Source: Dyadobacter sandarakinus
GTDB lineage: Bacteria > Bacteroidota > Bacteroidia > Cytophagales > Spirosomataceae
Length of the DNA stretch: 64,000 bases
Direction of reading: 5' to 3'
Assembly: GCF_016894445.1 (NCBI RefSeq)
Contig: NZ_CP056775.1
Location: forward strand, 2,048,001 to 2,112,000
Both the position numbers and the translations under genes were made by a program. The notes beneath the pieces were generated by a model. The model made no database searches, was not told where the DNA came from, and saw nothing but the letters and a program-made list of their open reading frames with translations. This document shows positions 16,678 through 25,033 of the stretch, in pieces; positions within the stretch are counted from its first letter, which is position 1, and each line of letters starts with the position of its first letter.

Positions 16678-18465
16678 TTACTGCCCCACCGCAATCTTCC
16701 GAATGGTCTCCGTGCCATCTACAAAAGTGAATTTGATAAAGTATAACCCGGGCCGAAGTAATTTAGCGTTGATATTTTGAGGCGGCTTATTTCCTGCACT
16801 GTAAAGTGTCCCACCCTGGCTGTTGAGGATTTGTAAACCCTTTACTTTCGACCAGTCAGCAGCCTCCAAATGAATGGTTTCAGCCGCCGGATTTGGATAA
16901 ACGGAAATATCAAAGTCAAACTCAAACTTCACCTGCTCAATGCTTGAATATGCATAAGTGCCGTCCGTATCCGCCATTTTCAACCGGTAATAGTTGTCAC
17001 CTTTTACAGGACTGGTGTGAATGAATTGATAAGATTGGAGTGCATTACTTTCTCTATTTGCATTTACGATTGCAATGCGGTTCCAAGTCTTTGCATTCGT
17101 GCTGTGCTCAACCTCAAAGTGGTCGCTGCGCGTTTCAGAAGTAGTTTGCCATTGAAGAATGGCAGTTGCATTTTCATTTATAATATCAAATGCATTTAGC
17201 TTGACGGGTAGTGGCGGCGGCGGGCTTGAATACTTTGTAATTTTATAGATGTAGTTATAAAGCAGAAATCCTCCATCACTTGTTTTTACAAAGTGATAAT
17301 CTCCGAATTCATTATATGAAAGCGACAAATCGGAAACAATCATTCCGGTCGTATCTAATGTAACCATCCATGCACCTGAAGTCTTTTCGGTTTTATCAGG
17401 ATTCGGGCCTGAGCGGCCGGCAAGTACCACGTTTCTATTCTTCTGTTCTTCATAGAAAAAAAGAGGCCCATTAGCTCCGACGGTATTTTCCCATAGCAGT
17501 TCTCCATCGGGATTAAGTAATAGAATCCAAGGGTCAGGACCGTACTTTGAGCTAAGGCCTTCGGATTTCTCGCCACTCTTTGGTGAATTGGAAGTGCCTG
17601 TAATAAGATAGCTACCATTTGACAGTATTGTGACGTCACGCGCTTGGTCAGTCCGAGATCCACCATAAACTTTATCCCACAAAACTGCTCCGGTTGAATC
17701 TGTTTTTATAATCCAATAATCATCGTTACCTCTTGAAGGTTGAGACTTATCATTTCCCACATCTGCATTGGAAAGTCCCGCCATAACAAATCCTTTATCT
17801 GCGGTTTGTCTAATCATTTTAAGGCTACTGATGCTGGTTCGGCTTTGCCCGGTATAACGTTTCTCCCACTCTACGAACCCGTCCTGTGAAAGTTTGAAGA
17901 CATTATAGCCATTAGAACTTCCTGCCAAAACATACCCGCCATCAACAGTTGGCTGAATGGTTTCAAAATAATTACCATCCGGTCCGCCGTAAGTCTTATC
18001 CCACTGCTTCTCACCATCTGCCGTGATTTTCACCAGCCAGTAATTCGGCGGAAGACCGTCCTCGGTGGGTTGACTTTTACAGTCCTCCGATTTATCAAAC
18101 CCGGCATCGGAATTCGAATCACCGGCAAGTAAGTATCCGCCGTCGGGTGTCAAAACTATGTCCCATAACTGATCATTTGCTGTACCACCGTACGTTTTAT
18201 CCCATTCTACGGAGCGATCCTCTTTCAGCTTTATAACCCAATAATCTGTTTTGCCCTTATTAGGCGCAGTTTTGTCTCCTCCAATACCTCCGTCCGCTTG
18301 ACCGCCAATAATATACCCGCCATCAGGCGTTTCCTTGACCACCCACATGTACGTGTAGCCATTATTTGGAGCGTTGATAATTTTCTCCCACTCAATGATC
18401 GGCTGGGCAATAAGGCTTGTAATGCTCAGGAAAAAAATAGTGACGTTTAGCAAAATGTATTTCAT
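16678..18465 (-). CDS. Secreted propeller-like repeat protein with T9SS tail
   Basis: 595 residues. Signal peptide about 1-20 (SLIAQP). About 25-400 holds six or seven repeats of roughly 50-60 residues with the pattern GGYllaGsS...DKS....DYWvvKl...G...WdKtyGG (for example GGYIIGGQADGGIGGDKT, DDYWIIKTDSTGAVLWDKV), which suggests a beta-propeller. Around 415-505 is a fibronectin-III-like segment (ATAILQWQTTSETRSDHFEV, GDNYYRLKMADTDG). The end is a T9SS sorting domain (ISVYPNPAAETIHLEA, PGLYFIKFTFVDG). No malectin or DNRLRE. Fourth gene of the array in transcription order. Confidence 0.85.
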   Translation of the reverse strand: MKYILLNVTIFFLSITSLIAQPIIEWEKIINAPNNGYTYMWVVKETPDGGYIIGGQADGGIGGDKTAPNKGKTDYWVIKLKEDRSVEWDKTYGGTANDQLWDIVLTPDGGYLLAGDSNSDAGFDKSEDCKSQPTEDGLPPNYWLVKITADGEKQWDKTYGGPDGNYFETIQPTVDGGYVLAGSSNGYNVFKLSQDGFVEWEKRYTGQSRTSISSLKMIRQTADKGFVMAGLSNADVGNDKSQPSRGNDDYWIIKTDSTGAVLWDKVYGGSRTDQARDVTILSNGSYLITGTSNSPKSGEKSEGLSSKYGPDPWILLLNPDGELLWENTVGANGPLFFYEEQKNRNVVLAGRSGPNPDKTEKTSGAWMVTLDTTGMIVSDLSLSYNEFGDYHFVKTSDGGFLLYNYIYKITKYSSPPPPLPVKLNAFDIINENATAILQWQTTSETRSDHFEVEHSTNAKTWNRIAIVNANRESNALQSYQFIHTSPVKGDNYYRLKMADTDGTYAYSSIEQVKFEFDFDISVYPNPAAETIHLEAADWSKVKGLQILNSQGGTLYSAGNKPPQNINAKLLRPGLYFIKFTFVDGTETIRKIAVGQ

Positions 18466-18558
18466 ATTTTATTTGGTAAACTCCTCTTTGATCTGTTAAA
18501 CCCATCTTACCCGACAGGCAGCTTCTTTGAGTCGAAAATTATTTCCTTATCTAAGCTG

Positions 18559-21234
18559 CTAATCTGCTATAGCCATTTTGACCACCTCAGTAAATGAATC
18601 GGATTTTACTTTTAATAAATAAATGCCTGCGCTGAATAATTGTCCGGCAATGTTCACCTCTGCACTTTCGCCAGGTCTGGCATTTTGGACCGCTGCAACG
18701 ACGTGGCTTATACCAGTCGTATTTATTAATTCAAAAGAAATTTGCCCTGCATGCTCCGGCGAAAGTGATACCGTGAACCGATCTTTAACCGGATTTGGGA
18801 AAACAGTTGAAGGCTGCTTTTGCTGCACTTCTGTAATTACCTCTTCCTGGCCCAGACGTGCAGCGCTATTCGTAGTCTGGATCACTAGCTGCGGCGGGTT
18901 TGAACCTGCTTCTTTACTATTGAAAACAAGCCGCGTGTTGCGGTTGTTGGGATCGTTCAGAAGTAGACTTACCAAACTTTCACCTGCCTGCTGCTGCGCT
19001 TTCACGTAGCTCGTTACATCGATTTCATAGTATTGGTAAACGTTGGTTACCGTAGCAAAACCCAGTGAAGCCGTCGATGCGGCAGGTGCATTGGATTTGG
19101 TGATGCCCGTTTCTGTCCAGCTATCATTATCGACGCCGTAGGCATGTAAGGAAATGCTTTTGCTGTCCTCATGATTACGGCCATAAACACGCAGTTTGGC
19201 CGAAACAACCGCAGTTTGTGCAGGAAGCTGAAATTTCAGATAGGAAGCCCGTCTTACCGCAGGGTCAGTAGACAAATATTTGATTTCAAGATTGGCGCTT
19301 GTGCCAAAGTTGGTCGCGCCATAACTGCCGTCCCGCACGAATGCGTCTGCAAGCGGACTTAACGTCACACTTGTCGCCACTACTTCAATGGCGCAAACCC
19401 TGGGCTGGTCGGCCGCCCCGGTCAGGAAGTCAATGTTCAAAGTTTCATCTGTGACGGTCACAGGAAAAGTAATCTGATTGGCGCGCATGGCCCCGGCTGC
19501 CTGGGCGAAGATGTCGTAGTTGGTCAGCTTGCGGCTGCCTTCCATGTTGACGTGGAACCGGCGGCTGCCTGTGCCACCTTTTTCGCCCTTTGTACCAGGA
19601 ACTCCAAAATAGGTTTCAGCAAAGTGCAGCGTAACGCTAACCTGACCATTAATTACCGGAATGTTGTAACTGAACGAAGGTGCGCTGCGCGCCGAGCGGT
19701 AGAGCACATCATTGGTTGTGTTCAAAATATCGCCCGAGGCGATGGAGCTCGTGCGGTCGATGCCTGCGTAGTACTTGTCGGCGATGAAAAGTTTTTTGGT
19801 GGCCGTGGTGAAGTCCGGCCCGCCGGCGTTGATGCGAATGGTCGTTTGTGGGAGCGGTGGGTTTTCCGGGGCGAGTTTGACGACCCAAAAATCCGTTGTA
19901 AAATTTTGTTTCGTTTTTCTGTTTTCAGATTTATCACCTGATGCGTCGGAATAGGAAGATCCGCCTAGCAAATACCCGCCATCGACTGTCTCCTGGACGC
20001 TCATTGGTCTGTCATCCTTCTCCCCGCCTATTGTTTTGTCCCACTGCTTATTTCCCTGAGCATCTATTCTTACAATCCAAAAATCGTCATCCCCCTTGCT
20101 GTTATTTGTTTTGCTTCGACCAGCTTGTGCTGATGAGGTACCAGCTAGCAAATATCCATTATCACGAGTTTGTACCATATCGTATAATATGCTTCTGGAT
20201 ACATTTCCTCCAAAGGTTTTATCCCACTCCTTCGTACCATTCGCTGTCAACTTTATGATCCAATAGTCATTAGGAAAGTTTTCGCCTGACGTGCCTGCGG
20301 GCAGGGATGGCTCGCTCTTATCTCCGTTTGCATCCGTATTGGAATAACCGCCAACGAGATATCCACCATCATTAGTCACAAGAATCTCGGTTGCTATTTC
20401 CCTTCCGGTCCCGCCGTAGGTCTTCTCCCATATCACTGAACCATCTGCTGATAACCTGAATACTTTGTAATCCGACTCACTTCTTGGAGCGTAATAATTT
20501 ACACCTCCCGCTAAAACATATCCACCGTCACTAAGTTGTCTTACTATCCCTTCTTTGTGCGAAGTACCTGCGAGTCCGTAGCTCTTATCCCACAACTTCT
20601 TTCCATCAGCACTTAGTTTTACTACCCAAAAATCATAAAGACCTAATGTTGCACTTGTTTTGTCAGATCCTGGTGGGGAAGCAGATGACCCGGCGACGAT
20701 ATATCCTCCGTCCGAAGTTTGTTCCAAAGAGTACAATAGATCCTCACTGTTGCTACCCAGAGTCTTATCCCATTCTCTTACTCCATTGGCATCAATCTTT
20801 ATGATCCAATAATCTGGATATTTATATCCTTCATTTATTCCGCCTCTGTAATCTTCACTTTTATCACCTCCCCTGTCTGAACTGGAATTACCGCCCAAGA
20901 TATATCCACCGTCTGCGGTTTGCTTAGCACAAACCAGCTGTTCTCCTCCTGGACCGCCATATACGTTGTCCCATTCTTTATTTCCATTAGCATCTACTTT
21001 AACAACCCAAAAATCACTACTGGCGCCCGGATCTGTTTTATCAGAACCGATCCCCGGGTACGCATCTCCAAAAAGCAGGTAGCCGCCGTCGGCAGTCTGC
21101 ACCGTGGATGCAAGACTGGTCCCTCCCGGCCCGCCAATGGTTTTGTCCCACTCAATTGCGGGCTGGGCAAGCAGGCTGGCGGACAGCGACAGACAAAGAA
21201 TCAAGAAACAGAATTGAAGCAAAATTTTTCTCAT
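18559..21234 (-). CDS. Secreted propeller, malectin and DNRLRE protein with T9SS tail
   Basis: 891 residues. Signal peptide about 1-23 (ASLLAQ). Seven propeller-like repeats to about 470 (GGYLLFGDAYPGIGSDKTD, SDFWVVKVDANGNKEWDNV and so on), malectin about 475-630 (IRINAGGPDFTTATKKLFIA, ADQPRVCAIEVV), DNRLRE about 635-790 (YLKFQLPAQTAVVSAKLRVY, YYEIDVTSYVKAQQQAG), and a T9SS sorting domain (STVFPNPVKDRFTVSLS, GIYLLKVKSDSF). The malectin-to-tail half is nearly the same as in the 25034-27514 protein, pointing to recent duplication or gene conversion. Role probably surface adhesion or glycan binding (inference). Confidence 0.88.
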   Translation of the reverse strand: MRKILLQFCFLILCLSLSASLLAQPAIEWDKTIGGPGGTSLASTVQTADGGYLLFGDAYPGIGSDKTDPGASSDFWVVKVDANGNKEWDNVYGGPGGEQLVCAKQTADGGYILGGNSSSDRGGDKSEDYRGGINEGYKYPDYWIIKIDANGVREWDKTLGSNSEDLLYSLEQTSDGGYIVAGSSASPPGSDKTSATLGLYDFWVVKLSADGKKLWDKSYGLAGTSHKEGIVRQLSDGGYVLAGGVNYYAPRSESDYKVFRLSADGSVIWEKTYGGTGREIATEILVTNDGGYLVGGYSNTDANGDKSEPSLPAGTSGENFPNDYWIIKLTANGTKEWDKTFGGNVSRSILYDMVQTRDNGYLLAGTSSAQAGRSKTNNSKGDDDFWIVRIDAQGNKQWDKTIGGEKDDRPMSVQETVDGGYLLGGSSYSDASGDKSENRKTKQNFTTDFWVVKLAPENPPLPQTTIRINAGGPDFTTATKKLFIADKYYAGIDRTSSIASGDILNTTNDVLYRSARSAPSFSYNIPVINGQVSVTLHFAETYFGVPGTKGEKGGTGSRRFHVNMEGSRKLTNYDIFAQAAGAMRANQITFPVTVTDETLNIDFLTGAADQPRVCAIEVVATSVTLSPLADAFVRDGSYGATNFGTSANLEIKYLSTDPAVRRASYLKFQLPAQTAVVSAKLRVYGRNHEDSKSISLHAYGVDNDSWTETGITKSNAPAASTASLGFATVTNVYQYYEIDVTSYVKAQQQAGESLVSLLLNDPNNRNTRLVFNSKEAGSNPPQLVIQTTNSAARLGQEEVITEVQQKQPSTVFPNPVKDRFTVSLSPEHAGQISFELINTTGISHVVAAVQNARPGESAEVNIAGQLFSAGIYLLKVKSDSFTEVVKMAIAD

Positions 21235-21270
21235 TGGCTTTGAGTGTTGATTTTAGAAATATGAATGTTG

Positions 21271-24200
21271 CTACCGTCCTATTACAATCCTGCGCGTAGC
21301 TTCAATGCCGTCGGCAAAAGATACTTGTATCAGATACAATCCCGCTTTAAAGGCTTTTGCATTGATATCCTGCGAGGGCGTATTTTCAACATGATAAACG
21401 ACTTTCCCCTGGCTATTTAAAATCTTTATGCTTTTCACTTTTGACCAGTTAGTGGCTTTAAAATGAATATTTTCCACAGTTGGATTTGGATAAACCGTCA
21501 CATCGAAATCAGTTTCAAACCGGAGATGCTCAATTTGAGAAAGTGTAAATGAGCCATCCGTATCCATCATTTTCAGGCGATAATAATTATCGCCATTTAC
21601 AGGATTGACGTGGGTAAAATTGTAGGTTTCCAGCCTGTCGCTTTCCCCTTTTGCATTTACAACTCCGATGCGATCCCAGCTTTTTCCATTGACACTATGC
21701 TCGACTTCGAAGCGGTCGCTTTGTGATTCGGAAGCGGTTTGCCAGGTGAGCAGTGCGGTGGTGCCTTCTGCCCTGGCATTGAATGAGGTGAGAGTGACCG
21801 GCAGAGGGGATTCAGGCGCAAGTGATACGATCCAGAAATCTGAATCATCCCGGATAGGTGCACTTCGGTCGCCACCTGGCAGTGACGATGTGGACCCGCC
21901 AAGCAAGTATCTGCCGTCCGGCAGTATGTCAACAAAATAACATGCATCGTCGCGTGCGCCGCCCACTGTTTTGTCCCATTGCTTGGTTCCGTCTTCGCTC
22001 AATTTTACAATCCAGATATCCTGACGGCCTTTTGAGTCTTCACTTTTGTCCCAGGTTTTATCCGACCCGGAGATACCTGCAAGAATGTACCCGTTGTCCG
22101 GCGTCTGCCGTAAGGCAAACAGCAGATCATCCTCGTTGCCCCCGATCATTTTATACCATTCCAATGCACCGCTTTCCGAAAGTTTCGCTACAAAGTAGTC
22201 TGCGCCTCCCTTACCTAGTGAGTACTTGTCGTTATAGCCACCCAGAATATATCCGTCATCCGCAGTTTGTTGAATGGCGGTGATGCGTCCATATTTATGA
22301 TCGTAGTAGGAATCGAAATTCTGAGCCCACTCGATTTCGAAAGTCGAGCTGAGCTTTGTGATTAAATTTGAAGTGTAGAATTCGGGATACGGACTTGGCA
22401 TGATGCCGTTTGTGAGCACGTAGCCACCATCACGCGTCTTTTCCAAAATAATTTTGCCCCCCGCATTTTCCACAAGAAGCGACTTGTCCCAGATTTTTGT
22501 GCCATTGAATCCGATTTTGACTAGCCAGACTTCCGGCACATAGGGACCGGGACGCGGCACAGTCCTGTCACCACTGACACTCGAAGCTGATACCCCCGCC
22601 AATATGTAGCCGTCATCGACCTGTAATATTGAGCCCAGCCGGTCCTGATTATCTCCGCCGATGGTTTTGTCCCACTCCTTTGTCCCATCTGCTGCAAGTT
22701 TTATAACCCAGTAGTCGTCAGTATAAGGATTGCCCCGATTAGGTTCGGACTTGTCTGCAACTGCTTGTGACTGCGATCTTCCTCCGACGAGGTAGCCTCC
22801 GTCTAAGGTCTGGATAATCGACGTGAGCATATCGTAGCTTTCTCCGCCAAGGGTTTTATCCCATTGCTTTTTGCCATCAGCGCCAATCTTGACAATCCAG
22901 TAATCCCACTCGCCTCTGTCCGCTTCTGACTTGTCAAAGGCAATGCCTGCATCAGTATTTGGCCTGCCACCCAAAATATAGCCCCCGTCAGCGGTACGCA
23001 CCATGGCAGCGAAGTTATCATTGTAACGGCTTCCGATAACATGATCCCATTGCACTATAAGCGGATCTTTTACCGGGACGCTTGTGCTCCGCATCCTCGT
23101 GTACCAAACCTCATTCTGGGCGGTGGTAACTTTCAGGCGATAACTGACTTCTACACCGGGGACGGGTTGGTCATGTGTAAACTGATACGTATCATTCGAT
23201 TTACTTGATGTAACTGTGCCGGTCTGCGTCCACGTTAGTCTGTCCAGGCTTCGTTCGACATTAAACTTCTTGATCACTGAGCCTGCCGGACTAACCCAGT
23301 CAAGTCGTATAGATTCATCTTTTGCAGTGGCGGTAAATTGTGTGATCGTGCCTGGCTTACCCGGACTTTCGGATTCCAGCTTAACCACCCAGTAGTCGAA
23401 CCCGTTTTCCGGACCATAAAAATCGCCTGTTTTCTCCCCACTTGGAGGGGAACTGGAATATCCTCCAAGCAGGTATCCGCCATCTGCTGCCTGACGCATG
23501 CTCACCAAAAAGTCGTTACCACTTCCACCGATTGTTTTGTCCCAAAGCATAAAACCATCCGATTGCAGCTTGTAGACCCAAAAGTCTTGCCCTCCCCGGG
23601 AGCTTTCTGATTTCCCGGCACCCTTGGCTCCTGGTGAGTATCCGCCGACCAGGATCCCCCCGTCGGGCGTTTGCAGCAAGCACGTGACGTAGTCATGATA
23701 TGTGTAAATATCATCCGTCATTTCATCAACGCTGCCTATGATCTGATGCCACACCCGGTTTCCGTCTTTGTCTACTTTGACAATGTAGTTATCCCTGCTT
23801 CGCTCTGTTTCAAGCGGCCTGCCTCCTTCATCCGTGTCCGTGATGCCGGCCAGCACATATCCTCCATCAGACAGTGGAAGTATTGCATTGATCTCACTGT
23901 ACTGATTATCAGGACCATACCTCTTATCCCATTGCCTTGCAAATGCCGGTGTAAATTTGATGACGTGAAATATCGCCGAATGCTCTTCATAACCTCCTTC
24001 GTCGCTTCCAAGAATGAAACCTCCATCAGCTGTCACTTCAAAACTTGACAGCCTTCCTAAGCCTTGTCGCTCGATGGTTTGTTCATTTAACAACAATCCA
24101 TCCTTCGAGAGCTTTACAACCCAGTAGTCCACCATATTATCTTCGAAAGACGGCGGCCGGTCAGACGATTTATCACCGCTTTTATTAGATTTTGATTCTC

Positions 24201-24726
24201 CTGCAAGAATATAGGTTCCGTCTTTGAGTTGTCTTACCGATATAAGCGATTCGCGGGACGATCCTCCCACGGTCTTATCCCATTGCCTAGTGCCGCTGCT
24301 GTCAATTTTAATTACCCAGTAGTCGGAATCACCCCGGCTTTCTTCGGACTTATCAAGTCCGATTCCTGAATAAGAATTACCTCCAAGCATGTATCCGCCG
24401 TCGCTGGTCTGCTGAATATCTGTCAGGTAATTGTTGGTAGTTCCTCCATAAGCCTTTTCCCACTGTTTGGTCCCGGCAGCGGAATATTTAATGATCCAAT
24501 AATCATTGGTTCCCTTTTTGGGAGCGGTCCGGTTCCCATCCGTGGGCGATGATGAAGTTCCTCCTATTATATATCCGCCATCCTTCGTATTGAGCACTTT
24601 GGACAGCCCGTCACTGCCGGAGCCGCCCAAAGTTTTATCCCATTCAATGGACGGCTGAGCCGAAAGTGAGACTGATATAGCAAGGTAAAATGTCAGAAAT
24701 GACAAGCAAAGCAAAGGTTGTTTCAT
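21271..24726 (-). CDS. Secreted double-propeller repeat protein with T9SS tail, 1151 residues
   Basis: Signal peptide about 1-23 (VSLSAQP). First block of about seven propeller-like repeats to residue 450, then a fibronectin-III-like linker about 455-560 (QFTATAKDESIRLDWVSPAG, GVEVSYRLKVTTAQNEVWY), a second block of about seven repeats to 975, a second fibronectin-III-like stretch (TTALLTWQTASESQSDRFEV) and a T9SS sorting domain (VTVYPNPTVENIHFKA, GLYLIQVSFADG). Its tail matches that of the 595-residue neighbour, not the malectin-bearing ones, so the array holds two tail types. Spacing to the next gene is 36 bases, consistent with co-transcription. Confidence 0.87.
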   Translation of the reverse strand: MKQPLLCLSFLTFYLAISVSLSAQPSIEWDKTLGGSGSDGLSKVLNTKDGGYIIGGTSSSPTDGNRTAPKKGTNDYWIIKYSAAGTKQWEKAYGGTTNNYLTDIQQTSDGGYMLGGNSYSGIGLDKSEESRGDSDYWVIKIDSSGTRQWDKTVGGSSRESLISVRQLKDGTYILAGESKSNKSGDKSSDRPPSFEDNMVDYWVVKLSKDGLLLNEQTIERQGLGRLSSFEVTADGGFILGSDEGGYEEHSAIFHVIKFTPAFARQWDKRYGPDNQYSEINAILPLSDGGYVLAGITDTDEGGRPLETERSRDNYIVKVDKDGNRVWHQIIGSVDEMTDDIYTYHDYVTCLLQTPDGGILVGGYSPGAKGAGKSESSRGGQDFWVYKLQSDGFMLWDKTIGGSGNDFLVSMRQAADGGYLLGGYSSSPPSGEKTGDFYGPENGFDYWVVKLESESPGKPGTITQFTATAKDESIRLDWVSPAGSVIKKFNVERSLDRLTWTQTGTVTSSKSNDTYQFTHDQPVPGVEVSYRLKVTTAQNEVWYTRMRSTSVPVKDPLIVQWDHVIGSRYNDNFAAMVRTADGGYILGGRPNTDAGIAFDKSEADRGEWDYWIVKIGADGKKQWDKTLGGESYDMLTSIIQTLDGGYLVGGRSQSQAVADKSEPNRGNPYTDDYWVIKLAADGTKEWDKTIGGDNQDRLGSILQVDDGYILAGVSASSVSGDRTVPRPGPYVPEVWLVKIGFNGTKIWDKSLLVENAGGKIILEKTRDGGYVLTNGIMPSPYPEFYTSNLITKLSSTFEIEWAQNFDSYYDHKYGRITAIQQTADDGYILGGYNDKYSLGKGGADYFVAKLSESGALEWYKMIGGNEDDLLFALRQTPDNGYILAGISGSDKTWDKSEDSKGRQDIWIVKLSEDGTKQWDKTVGGARDDACYFVDILPDGRYLLGGSTSSLPGGDRSAPIRDDSDFWIVSLAPESPLPVTLTSFNARAEGTTALLTWQTASESQSDRFEVEHSVNGKSWDRIGVVNAKGESDRLETYNFTHVNPVNGDNYYRLKMMDTDGSFTLSQIEHLRFETDFDVTVYPNPTVENIHFKATNWSKVKSIKILNSQGKVVYHVENTPSQDINAKAFKAGLYLIQVSFADGIEATRRIVIGR

Positions 24727-24889
24727 AGTTGTTGAGCAGGTAAAATGACTATTCTGTTACTACTAGAGAAAAAGCAGGAACAGATACTGCTAAAAAGCTT
24801 TAATTTTTTTAACTGATTTATTGCCAGCAAGCCGCTACTGTTGGAAGATGTAGCGGCTTGTCGGGCATCGTCAATGTTTACAGTAAGGA

Positions 24890-25033
24890 TTATTCAGTTG
24901 TAAGTATTTTAACAGTTTCTGTAAATGCGTCAGACTTTATTTTCAGCAAATAAATGCCTGGATGAAATAATTGATTGGCAATGTTAAGTTCTGCGTTTTC
25001 GCCTGGTGCAACGTTTTGAGGTGCAGGCATTTT
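24890..25033 (-). pseudogene. Severed T9SS sorting-domain tail of the upstream gene
   Basis: In the same frame as the 826-residue gene, the 47 codons after its TGA (25034-25036) read on without another stop to TAA at 24890-24892. They encode NVAPGENAELNIANQLFHPG then IYLLKIKSDAFTETVKILTT, which is the end of the sorting domain in the paralogues. Without these codons the product lacks its T9SS signal. Confidence 0.75.
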